From positions 3,720,001 through 3,784,000 of the forward strand of contig NC_085891.1 in assembly GCF_035222375.1 (NCBI RefSeq): 64,000 nucleotides of DNA, written 5' to 3'. A model generated the notes under the pieces. It saw only the letters and a program-made list of their open reading frames with translations. It was not told the origin of the DNA and did not search any database. Numbering within the stretch: the stretch's first letter is position 1; every line of letters starts with the position of its first letter. A program made the position numbers and the translations under genes. This document shows positions 10,519 to 19,495 of this stretch, piece by piece. This DNA comes from Podospora pseudocomata (Eukaryota > Ascomycota > Sordariomycetes > Sordariales > Podosporaceae).

Positions 10519-11628
10519 AAAAGGGGGGGGATGAAGAGTGGGATAGGGGCATTATTTGTCATTGTGTTATCAGGAGTCACAAATCTGAAAGGGGAGTTCT
10601 TGGAGTTTGTATTGCTAGGCAAGAGACGAGATAATCGGTGGAGCAGGTGTCAAGGAATGGAATGAAAGGGAGTTGGTATCAATGGAAGCAGATGATGATG
10701 TTGCTTGGTCAGTTCGTTGAACCGCGGGATGTGAGATTTACCTGAAATGAAAGCTCCTTAATACGTGAGACTTACAGTGCTTTCGCCCTAAAGTGACAGC
10801 ATACAACCTGTACAATACAGAAATCGGTAAAGGAATCAAATCAGCCGCAGTCTTCTCAGGCCACAGACATCTCTACATTTCATCGCATATTCAACAGTGG
10901 TAAGATGATCTAACTAGCATGTTAAGAAGTTGAATACATCTCCACCAAGCTCAAAACACCTCAGGTATTTGGTCCTCTCTTGTATTTTGACATACCCAAG
11001 CCAATAACCAGATGCTGAACGCCTAAAAATACAGGAAACAACTAGATTTCCACAAGACCGAGATAGCATGTAGGTGGCCAATAGACCTTACATGTGAAAA
11101 TCCCGTTGGTCCGCCTCGTCGATTTCATGTTTTTCTTTTTTTGGGGGGGGGTTCTGACAGATGCCATTCCAGGGCAGCAAAAACCGACTGCGGAACCTCC
11201 GGGGTGGGCAGCCAACAACAGCCATTGGTTGACCTCCTGTGCCGCCAAGATGGGAGAGGCACGGATAGCTACCGAAACTGGCAGCCACACGGGTCAGGTG
11301 CCGGCCGATGATGTTTTCTGGATGGGGGCTGACGACGGGGACCGGAAAGCTGCATGGTGGGTGACGTTGGAGTGTCACGGAGGGTAATGATTCGGGGCGA
11401 TCAACGGCCCTCCGTTCTGTTTCCTGTCTTGTGCTATGACGGGATTCTTTCGACGGACCTCAACATGTAGCAGACAGGCGGATAACAGGGAAATGCGATG
11501 TGAAGACTGGGGGCTGAAGAAGAGTGGGAATGTCGTAGCTACCTATTTATGGCGATGAACATTCCAGCCAACTCCTGTTCTGAGCTACATATAACTCATT
11601 CAAATGAAGACAAGAACCGCAAGCCAAA
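10519..11628. other. Intergenic region
   Basis: About 1.1 kb with no recognisable gene. It contains adjoining T and G homopolymers near 11125-11152 and is otherwise ordinary. Confidence 0.6.
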
Positions 11629-12169
11629 ATGCATCTCACCATTTTCACACCTCTTCTGGCCTCTATCGTATTTTCCTGGGCACTAGCTGAAGACTTCAGC
11701 GGGCCTGGCCAAATTCGCACCCTCGATGTCCGCGAAAACAATCAAGATCTTGGCTGTTTGACCTCAAAAGGAAAATGGACCACGGTTGAGTCGCTCTGTG
11801 GCGAGTTCAACGCTCAGCGCGTGGGAAGTAACAATGAATTCCGTCTCTCATCAACGGGGGGAGGTAGCTGCGGCATTGATGGGGTCACATTCAAGTGTGG
11901 AATCCAGAGTGGGATCTTTGGCGTACGTGACCGCTGCCTCTTGGTGGCTAGCGACCTGGAAGGAGCAAGAAAGCTAACAATATAACCAACAGACATGGGG
12001 TACTGAAGGGCCGGTTAGTGGAAGAGAAGTCGTGCGGTATGGGGCCTATGGACTGATGGAAGGGTCCGGGAACAGCCCGCCCGATGCGAAAGATGAGGCA
12101 GTCGAAATTCACTTTTCGACAGGAAACGAGGGAGGAAAAGCGGTGTGGCTAGGCTGGAAGGCACTCTGA
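11629..12169 (+). CDS. Small secreted cysteine-containing protein
   Basis: Two exons, 11629-11922 and 11993-12169. The 70-base intron has a GTACGT donor and an AACAG acceptor, and the frame continues in phase 0 (156 residues). Residues 1-20 form a clear signal peptide (MHLTIFTPLLASIVFSWALA). Four cysteines sit between about residues 40 and 90 (LGCLTS, SLCGEF, SCGID, FKCG), which would allow two disulphides. The second half is Gly-rich without cysteines. I do not recognise the family. Size, secretion and cysteines fit an effector-like or cell-surface protein, but a role cannot be read from the sequence. Confidence 0.75.
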
Positions 12170-12278
12170 AGAGGTTATGTGGTGTTGTTGAGTGTAATTA
12201 GAGATAGACCACGTTCAGTCCGGACGAACGCAATCGCTACCCCATGTCAAAAAGGCTCGTGACAGGACCGCTGACTGA

Positions 12279-12794
12279 CTATTCGCCCTTGAACGCCTTT
12301 TCCAGTCCCTCAATATCGAGCTTCTTCATCCCCATCATAGCCACTGATGCTCGTCCAGCTGCCGCCACATCCTCGCTGACTAGCATCTCCTTGAGCCTCT
12401 TGGGCACAACCTGCCACGACACGCCAAACTTGTCAGCCAGCCACCCGCACTCTTGCTTTGTGACATCTCCCCCCTCGCTCAGCTTCCCCCAGTAATAGTC
12501 GACTTCTTTCTGATCGGCACAGTCAATCATGAAGGACACGGCATGATTGAAGGTGACGTGAGGCCCGCCATTCAGACCTGAGAAGCGGTGACCGTCAATG
12601 TCAAACTCGACAAAGAGGATGGAACCGGGTTCCTGTCCATGAACTTCCTGGCCGGCCTCTGAATAACGCTGGCTGCGCAGGATCTTGGAGTTGGGAAACA
12701 CGGACGTGTAGAATTTGGCTGCTTCTTCAGCTTGATTGTCGAACCAGAGGACAGTGGTGAGGGTGAGGTTGCCGGCGTGAGTGGTGAGCGACAT
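12279..12794 (-). CDS. PhnB-like VOC (glyoxalase-fold) protein
   Basis: Single exon, 171 residues from the ATG at 12794. A longer frame to 12920 adds a poorly conserved, Pro/Arg-rich stretch, so the shorter start is preferred. The protein begins with the PhnB/3-demethylubiquinone-methyltransferase-like pattern: TVLWFDNQAEEAAKFYTSVFP, then NHAVSFMIDCADQKEVDYYW and FGVSWQVVP. The family belongs to the vicinal-oxygen-chelate fold. Family annotations as ubiquinone methyltransferases are doubtful and the substrate is unknown. No targeting signal is seen. The length is normal for fungal members. Confidence 0.87.
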   Translation of the reverse strand: MSLTTHAGNLTLTTVLWFDNQAEEAAKFYTSVFPNSKILRSQRYSEAGQEVHGQEPGSILFVEFDIDGHRFSGLNGGPHVTFNHAVSFMIDCADQKEVDYYWGKLSEGGDVTKQECGWLADKFGVSWQVVPKRLKEMLVSEDVAAAGRASVAMMGMKKLDIEGLEKAFKGE

Positions 12795-13555
12795 TCTGCA
12801 AACAAGTAACGAGGTATGAAAGAGATGGAGAGGCTTGTTGAACGGCTCGAGCCTAGAGGTCCGGGTAGGCGGCCAAGAAGGAAGGAGAGACCATCCTCGG
12901 GCAAACAACAGGTCGGGCAAGATGGCACATATTAAACATCATAGACAAAGAAGCCGGAGCGACTTCCTCCCGTCTTGTGGCTTGCGATTACCCCTCCAAG
13001 TCCTCAGGCAGCAACGCCAACCAGGGCATGGTGGCACCTCCAATGACGCGCTCCCGACAAGCGACTCGTGAAACAGATCCATCTGGACGTGACGCGTAGT
13101 CACCTGATGTCGTCACCCATCACAGTTTTGTGCGGTTCGCGGGGGTCGGCATTTGTAGGGTTAGGGTCCTGGTAGACATCCCTGAGGCAGACATGATGAC
13201 AACACCATTTCTTAAAGACGGGCAGGTTCAAAATGTCGACATATTAAGTGAGGGGTTACTTGCCTTAAGTTCCTTCTTTCATCTCTCAGGTCTTTTCTTT
13301 TTCGGTGTCCGCCGACTATTAACACCAGCCGCGTTGGGTGACATCTCGAATCCTACAAACCAACCATCTGCCCTATTAAACAAGCGATGATACCCTGCTA
13401 TATAGATACCGAGTTCGTATTCTGGAGCTTCGCCACACCTCGTCGCATGAGAGTACAACCCAACTTAATGCCAATTGCTCGCCCAGACAGTTGCAGTCCA
13501 CATCCATTCCATCAATGTCGCTTTACAACAAACTTCATCACATAAACGCGCCGCC
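12795..13555. other. Intergenic region, divergent promoters
   Basis: About 760 bases between the VOC gene (-) and the four-helix membrane protein gene (+). I see no gene, repeat or RNA in it. Confidence 0.6.
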
Positions 13556-14356
13556 ATGACAGAGCCATCACCAGCAACGGTCGAGACACTCCCCGAAACA
13601 GCACCATCGGCGGCGGTCGCGAAAACAGACGTTTTCACCGAACCGCGCACCTCTGCACAGATCAGAAAAGAAAACAGAGCCACAAATCCGGATCGCGCTC
13701 CCTATCACCGCATCTGGAGTCTCTTCTCCCGAGGAATATTGTTGGTCCTCGAGCTCGCAGCCATAGGGTACACCGCCTATGCACATGAGCTTGTCAATCG
13801 ACCCGACTCACCTTTCGAGGGCGGCGTGAAAGACTTTGGTACAAGTTTTGCAGCTGTAGGTGGCGACCTTAAGGAGGTGATAAGGTCTCAGTGCTAACGC
13901 GTCAGACAAAACAAGTTTGCAGTTGGTGTCGCCGTCAACCTCTCATGTGTCATTGCTTGTTTCATCGATAGATACGACGCCAGTGGGGCTGGGATTGCTG
14001 GCTTTTTGGACTTGATACCCGGCATTCTTGGTATCGTTGCCTTCTTCAGTGTCGCATTAGCAGGATATGGTTACGGAGGAAGTGATTATTACGACAGAGT
14101 GGGCTACAAGGCGGAGAGAACGGCTGTTGCGCAGCTGTCTCTGGCTGTTGGGTATGAATCCTTGTCGATTCTTTTTGATGCAGTCACTGACAAGCAACAT
14201 AGCATTCTGCACATTCTGTCTTGCTTTGGGGCCTGTGTTGGGTGCTGCATTGTTTGTACTCGGCCAAAAAGCACAACAGTAAAGTCTCGCCCTCAAGGTG
14301 ACAAGGAAGTTTCATCAAAGGGAGGGGAGCCCAAGATTGCAGCTGCTGGTGTTTGA
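13556..14356 (+). CDS. Small four-helix membrane protein (MARVEL-like topology)
   Basis: Exons read as 13556-13855, 13916-14151 and 14203-14356, giving 229 residues. Intron 1 (60 bases) has a GTAGGT donor and a GCTAAC branch site; the CAAG acceptor at 13915 keeps the frame better than the CAG at 13905. Intron 2 (GTATGA...ATAG) is 51 bases, divisible by three and free of stops. Reading through it would add 17 residues without changing the end. The start ATG has context GCCGCCATGACA. A cytosolic Thr/Pro/Ala-rich N-terminus of about 60 residues is followed by four hydrophobic segments (starting at GILLVLELAAIG, VGVAVNLSCVIACF, GILGIVAFFSVAL and ILHILSCFGACVGCC), then a basic tail. This resembles fungal MARVEL-type plasma-membrane proteins; function unknown. 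Confidence 0.68.
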
Positions 14357-14476
14357 TCATGAGCCAGATGATGCTCTTGACTAGCAGTTATACATGATAT
14401 AAGCACAAATATAGCACAAAAGTTTGGATGTGAGGGGAGGTTCAACATTTCTTGATTTACATAATAGTTTTTGACT

Positions 14477-14486
14477 TACCTAGGTA
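14477..14486. repeat. TACCTAGGTA palindrome, one of five exact copies
   Basis: Exact 10-base palindromes at 14477-14486, 16966-16975, 21502-21511, 44243-44252 and 61001-61010, all intergenic. Near matches lie around 19151, 40875 and 56541. About 0.06 copies would be expected by chance in 64 kb with even base composition. Confidence 0.85.
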
Positions 14487-14519
14487 CCTACATACCATCT
14501 CAACACAGATGTGTGCCCA

Positions 14520-14999
14520 CTACCTCAAGCTTTCCATGGCTTTAAGCAGCGCCGCCCTGAGCGGCTCCAGTCTGTTACCCTCCACCCAGGAATCGCTGCC
14601 TCTCCAGATGCTCTGCAACTTACATAGGATGACATGCGCCTCTTTCAAGATGAACTCATCATTCAAGAGCTCTTGGGCGCTCTGGAAAGCACAAGTCCCA
14701 GCAGCATGTTGCACAACTCTAATCACGAAGATGGCAGCGTAATCTGCTGGATTTAGGGGCCGGCCCAAGTCGGTCCAAGAGAAACCCACACCTCCATTGC
14801 TAAGCGCCAGGTTAATCCTAAGCTGAATGTCAGGGAAATGCGGGTCAAGTAGGTTGGGGGCTTGGTGAGCGAGAAGCTCGGAGGCGTAGTCAGCAAAGCA
14901 GGAGACGGCAAGGGCTGCTGCGGCTGGATTGGGGATGTTGAGCTCGCTCATCAAGAGCTGCCAGTAAGCCGGGACTTTGGTGTTAGGGTAAGGAGACAT
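14520..14999 (-). CDS. Hypothetical protein, 159 residues
   Basis: Single-exon frame, ATG at 14999, with balanced composition and no signal peptide or membrane segment. It looks mostly helical (repeated Leu/Ala-rich stretches such as ALAVSCFADYASELLAH and AQELLNDEFILKEAHVILCKL). I recognise no family. Length, codon use and a normal amino-acid mix make a real gene likely. Confidence 0.55.
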   Translation of the reverse strand: MSPYPNTKVPAYWQLLMSELNIPNPAAAALAVSCFADYASELLAHQAPNLLDPHFPDIQLRINLALSNGGVGFSWTDLGRPLNPADYAAIFVIRVVQHAAGTCAFQSAQELLNDEFILKEAHVILCKLQSIWRGSDSWVEGNRLEPLRAALLKAMESLR

Positions 15000-15624
15000 C
15001 TTTGGTGAGCTTTTTGTTGAAGGTTTCCTGTCTAGGTATATTTAGTGTTAAAGTGGAAAGATGATGAGGCAGATGTTCACGCTGATACAACTCAGAGCTA
15101 AGGCGCGGTTTTAATAACTCCAATGGCGCGATGCCTTGTTGTAGGACAATGCCATTATATTTCTAGATTGGCTTCGAACAGAACAGACCAGTTGGGGTGT
15201 CTTTGTTCCTTCCCTTTTGACACTGTTTAAACAATGTCCGACGTGGACAACAAAGAAATACCATATAGAAGGTTGAACTGGGATGCTCCTCAAACTCTCG
15301 GTTTTCAACATCGAGATTCTCTCACGATGTGGACAGAATAATGGTGACTTCTCCGTAAGGTGAAATCAAGGCAGGAAATGATAACAGACCCGTCCTCGAC
15401 TATCGCGATACCTCTTTAAAGTACTTTTAAAGACCTTTTGACTTTCTTTATCGATGTATCAAGTATCTTCCAATGCGTATCAACTATCTTTCAAGGCTTG
15501 CTGGTGATCTTCAAAGGCCCTCATCTCAAAGTGATAGTGTCTATTATGTTTCCGCGACGTGTCTGTCTAGTAGGTTCCCAGGTTGAGAAGGTACCAGATC
15601 CCTCTCCCATTCGTTTCGTCTAGC
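15000..15624. other. Intergenic region with 21-base tandem repeat
   Basis: No gene seen. The right half holds six 21-base repeat units (see 15399-15524). Confidence 0.6.
15399..15524 (+). repeat. 21-base minisatellite, locus 1 (six diverged units)
   Basis: Units start at 15399, 15420, 15441, 15462, 15483 and 15504, exactly 21 bases apart. Most begin with a form of ACTATCTT followed by A-rich bases and then GCC or CCT. The same unit occurs at six other places in the window. Confidence 0.82.
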
Positions 15625-16437
15625 CTATTCGGCCTTCTGAACAACAAACTTGGTGCAGTCATCCTGCGATCCCCGCTGCGCAATAGGCATGACCACTGGC
15701 TGATGGTTCCTAGCAGATATGATTGTGCATACGCGGTACACGCCCTCCAGCAAACCACCCGTTACCTCAGCCTGCAAACCGCCCTTCCCATCGCCTTCAT
15801 CATCCACACCTTTAAAGTAGGCAAATTTGGTCGGGTCGGGAGGGTTAACAGAACGGAGACTTCCAATGTTCTGAATGGTGATGTGACAGTGCCCAATGAT
15901 ATCGCCATTCTCATCGAGGTCTTGAGGGGCAGTGTAATATGCAACGCTGGGATTCACGAGAAATCCAGCCCTCAAATGGCGGGTTTGGATCGTGACATTG
16001 AACGTCTTTTGCGCAGGGATAATGTCACCCGGTTGCGGATGGGTGATGATGGACGTGATCATGTTGGACGAGGCCGGTATCTTCCCCATGGGTATGCCAT
16101 TGCAGGATCCAGCCGAATTCTGACGGCCATTGGTGAGAGTTTGACCAACGCAGAAGTTGATAAAGTTGCTCGGATTTCTGCAAGGATCCGTTAGCCTTGC
16201 ATCAAGAGTAAACATCGGACCGGGAGTGTCGTCTTACGTGTCCGATTTTGACAAGCCTGGTCGAATTCCCGTTGTTCCTTCCTCCAATCCGGTATACAAG
16301 CTTGCGCTCTGGACGGCTTTTGGAGAGAGACATGCTGGGCCGGGCTTTGGGTCATGCTTGGTTGAGCCGACAGTAACGGCTTTGACACTGCCAAAAAGTG
16401 CGAATGCCCCTATGGCGAGTGTATGAGGTTTGACCAT
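15625..16437 (-). CDS. Secreted protein of a fungal family often mis-annotated as ribosomal protein S17
   Basis: Exons 16437-16238 and 16177-15625. The 60-base intron has a GTAAGA donor, GCTAAC branch and GCAG acceptor, giving 250 residues. Residues 1-20 form a signal peptide (MVKPHTLAIGAFALFGSVKA). The mature protein carries the family pattern NPSNFINFCVGQTLTNG, CNGIPMGKIPAS, IGHCHITIQNIG and ISARNHQPVVMPIAQRG, with conserved cysteines and His residues (HCH, NHQP). It is clearly secreted and not ribosomal. The biochemical role is unknown; it may be a cell-wall or extracellular protein. The family recall is from memory, not a search. Confidence 0.78.
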
Positions 16438-17149
16438 TTTGGGCTCCCTGTGAACTGACCTGGATAGTGTCAGATAGAATGGTTGTCGACACGGAGATCA
16501 AGGTCAACATCAAGCACAGATGCGACAGGAAAGTAGCTTCTCTTTAAGGAAGAAGAGAATGTGACTTTAGCGCTTACCTCAGAAGCATCCCATTCCAAGA
16601 ACTGTTGATTGGGTGCCAAGGGAAATATAGTGTCTAAGACCGGTTAAAATCAATTTGCTGCCCTCAATGGGAAGACCGAGATGCTCCGGCTTCAAGTAGA
16701 TGGACGATGTCTACCAATGACAGATGATCATGCACTGAGTGAGGCGCAGGAATCAACCGATCGTTCTGACTGACATGAGCTTATTATAGTAATGTATGCA
16801 CAAACGAGGTAGCTGGCAGGCGGAGTCCACGCCCTAAGTACCAAACCTTTACAAAGGGCAAGGAACCGTCGCACCCCTTGCCACACGTCATGGACGAGAA
16901 TGTACGCATTGCAAAACTGTCTGTACCACGCCCCCAATATAAGCCAAAAATTCTTCAAGGATAGGTACCTAGGTAAGTAGGTGGCTAACGTGGCACAAGA
17001 CACCTACCTACCTACCTAGTTAATATACCTGACCTCAAGATATAGCAGGTAACTAGTCTATTGTCCACCTAGAGAACTTAGTGGAGGCTGATTGTATCAC
17101 CCATCCAACTACCCCGTAGAATTGACTATTTTGTCCATGGCGTGTATAT
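16438..17149. other. Intergenic region with ACCTAGGTA-type motifs
   Basis: About 710 bases with no gene. The palindrome TACCTAGGTA lies at 16966-16975, and a CCTA-repeated stretch (ACCTACCTACCTACCTAG) lies near 17001-17019. Confidence 0.55.
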
Positions 17150-18853
17150 CTACAGCGTGATTCCCTCGATCTTCCCTAGAATCCTCTCAACGAACTTTAT
17201 CCCGACCACGATCAGATCCTGTTTGTTATGTGTGACGTCCGAGCTGCCGAACTCATTATTCCCATCATCCAAACAGGTAAGACAATCCACCACGATCTCT
17301 GTATACAACCGCCCCATGCGCTGCGGGAGGGTCTGTTTTGCCAGCAAGACAAGATCCTCTTTGATCCATGACGTGGATCCTGGTAAATGGGCATGTGCAA
17401 AGTCCCGATCGCTCAGATGCTTTCTCAGCTGCAGTGAATATCCAGGAACAGGAGTTGGGACCGATGATGACGAGTGAGCGTGATTGGAGTGATGATAGGT
17501 TGACGAGGTCGAGCTACTGGTGGACGGGTACCAGACCAAAGACCGCCATAATCCAATCTCAAGGAGGCACACACCCAGGCTATATATATCGTGCTGCATA
17601 ACATATCTCTCCAAAATGCAAAGTCCCTGTCGTGCTGGATGCCGGTAAAGGTTCCGATACCAGGCTGTGTCACCGAGGCGGTTCGTCTCCATGTTGATGC
17701 TTCGAAATTGCGAGAAGCCGACAAGAAAAGCCTGGCCCAGTTCCAGAGGTCGCAGAGCAGCAAGAGCTGTTGGGAACAGCAGAATATTGTCCGGACGAAT
17801 ATTCTTGTGTACCAAGTCGCAGGTGTGCACGAAGCTGACAGAACGAACAAGCTGTTTTGCCAGTACGATGACCGAACTGAGACAAACAGGTCTTTGCTCA
17901 AGTAAGAGACTGCGGAGGGTTGTAGGCGGCTTGAGAGGGTCTGCCTGGGCCGGGGTATGATACACAATCTGGGGACCAGGGGGAAAGGTCTTGTTGTCGT
18001 CAATGATCTCTAGGAGACCCTTGCAGCGTAGAAGGCCAAATATGCTTGGGTCAACGCTCTGGAGTATCCTGCATAGTTGATAGGCGTCCGATGTAGTGTT
18101 TGTGTTGGTATTTGGGGCAGTACCAATGCTTTCCATGACATACAGACTTTGAGACTTCGGTCGGGCCACAACGTTGACGCTTGAAAAAGGAATGCTGGTT
18201 GCTGTGGTAAAGTCCCATCCTGTCTCATCCATGACGATGCTATTCGCACTTCTGATATCGGTGTTGATCGTGTAATCGATGGCCTTTCTTAACGCAAACA
18301 TGTGATCCAGAGGGCTTGCGGGAGATTGGTTGTGTGGTAGCTGTCGGGATCTATCTTGTCCTAACTGCTGCAGTGCCGGGTCCAAGACCTTGCCGCCGAT
18401 GAGCATAATCGTATACCACGATGGATCGAACAGATTTTGCCAGCACTGTAACTCCGTCATCAACGCATCCAACCCTCTTTTGGCCACAGCATATCTCCAT
18501 TTGTCAAGCTGAAGCATTCTGGTCAGCACATGTCCCTGTCCAGTACTTGTGGAGGCGACTATCGATGAAGCCGCTGCTTCGAGCTGAGATACCGCCTGTA
18601 GCAGAGTTCCTTGTAGTCTTTGGAGAAGATCAAAATGACATTGTGCAAGTTCTTCAGTCAGATGATCTTTGATCCCACGGAGGAAAACGAGCTGTGTCTC
18701 TAGTTTCGTCCAAATCGTTTCGAGTAAAAGAACCTTATCACAGAGATCTTTCTTCGCAGTCCTGAAAGCTTGGCAGATGCACAGGGTCTTGTTGGCAAGC
18801 TTGATGCAAATGTCGACGACGCTGACAACTGCGAGAGCGAGTTCTGCAGACAT
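17150..18853 (-). CDS. HeLo-like N-terminal domain fused to a pseudokinase
   Basis: Single exon, 567 residues, start ATG at 18853. The N-terminal ~210 residues are helical with a hydrophobic first helix (MSAELALAVVSVVDICIKLANK), like the HeLo or HeLo-like domains found at the start of fungal kinases and HET-S/LopB-type proteins. The C-terminal ~270 residues look like a protein kinase C-lobe. The catalytic loop reads LVHKNIRPDNILL (HKN in place of HRD, about residue 348) and the metal site reads LVGFSQFR (GFS in place of DFG, about 378). RHPARQG and DIYSLGVCLLEIGLW follow. No glycine loop or VAIK-type Lys is evident. It is therefore probably catalytically dead. A membrane-acting helical domain plus pseudokinase parallels MLKL; a death role is inference. 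It lies head-to-head with the kinase-YTH gene. Confidence 0.85.
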   Translation of the reverse strand: MSAELALAVVSVVDICIKLANKTLCICQAFRTAKKDLCDKVLLLETIWTKLETQLVFLRGIKDHLTEELAQCHFDLLQRLQGTLLQAVSQLEAAASSIVASTSTGQGHVLTRMLQLDKWRYAVAKRGLDALMTELQCWQNLFDPSWYTIMLIGGKVLDPALQQLGQDRSRQLPHNQSPASPLDHMFALRKAIDYTINTDIRSANSIVMDETGWDFTTATSIPFSSVNVVARPKSQSLYVMESIGTAPNTNTNTTSDAYQLCRILQSVDPSIFGLLRCKGLLEIIDDNKTFPPGPQIVYHTPAQADPLKPPTTLRSLLLEQRPVCLSSVIVLAKQLVRSVSFVHTCDLVHKNIRPDNILLFPTALAALRPLELGQAFLVGFSQFRSINMETNRLGDTAWYRNLYRHPARQGLCILERYVMQHDIYSLGVCLLEIGLWRSLVWYPSTSSSTSSTYHHSNHAHSSSSVPTPVPGYSLQLRKHLSDRDFAHAHLPGSTSWIKEDLVLLAKQTLPQRMGRLYTEIVVDCLTCLDDGNNEFGSSDVTHNKQDLIVVGIKFVERILGKIEGITL

Positions 18854-19495
18854 GGTTCTTTGCAGTTCTGTGGACCAGGTGACGCGATTTGTGAGGTTGT
18901 TGTAAGGTATGTTGTATCAGATGGTAAGGTGGCGATGAAAAATTGCGGTCTGTGTCGGCTGGTTTTGGCGTGGCGCAGCTCGGGGAAAGGCGTCGTAGAC
19001 AAAATAATAGACAATGGAGCTATCCCGAAAGATGCTAACCAGAAACACTATAAATGTCTTCAACAGCTCTTGTAATATACCTATATCAAGCACCTCTAAA
19101 GGAGCTGAAAGGGTATGTAGACTGCCCTTGCAGGCATATTACTTGCCACGGTATCTAGGTAGGTAGGTACATTTAAAGACCTATTAACTACCTTCAAAAG
19201 TCTGTGAACTATCTTCCAAATCCACATCCAAAGTACAAATTCCTTTTTTTTTTGTCCACGACGTATTCAGGGGTCGGCTGACCGCTGCCTGGCCGCCGCT
19301 TGCATGTGGCCAAGCAAGCCACAGCGCCATAGCTCGTTTCTGGACACGCGCTGAAGACAGGGGTCGCGCTGAAAACTAAAAACGCGCTCAAATCCAAGGC
19401 ATAAATATGGATGTTAAATACTGCCATCGTTCCTCACTGTCGTATCACTTAGAGCTTGACTTACCCATATATGAGGCAGTTTGGATGCTGTGACC
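18854..19495. promoter_or_regulatory. Divergent promoter region between HeLo-pseudokinase and kinase-YTH genes
   Basis: 642 bases between two head-to-head starts. It contains 21-base repeat units (19166-19228), a TCTAGGTAGGTAGGTAC stretch just before them, and a T homopolymer near 19244. No core promoter element stands out. Confidence 0.5.
19166..19228 (+). repeat. 21-base minisatellite, locus 2 (three units)
   Basis: Units at 19166, 19187 (ACTACCTTCAAAAGTC...) and 19208 (ACTATCTTCCAAATCC...) in exact 21-base steps, in the promoter shared by the two signalling genes. Confidence 0.7.
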
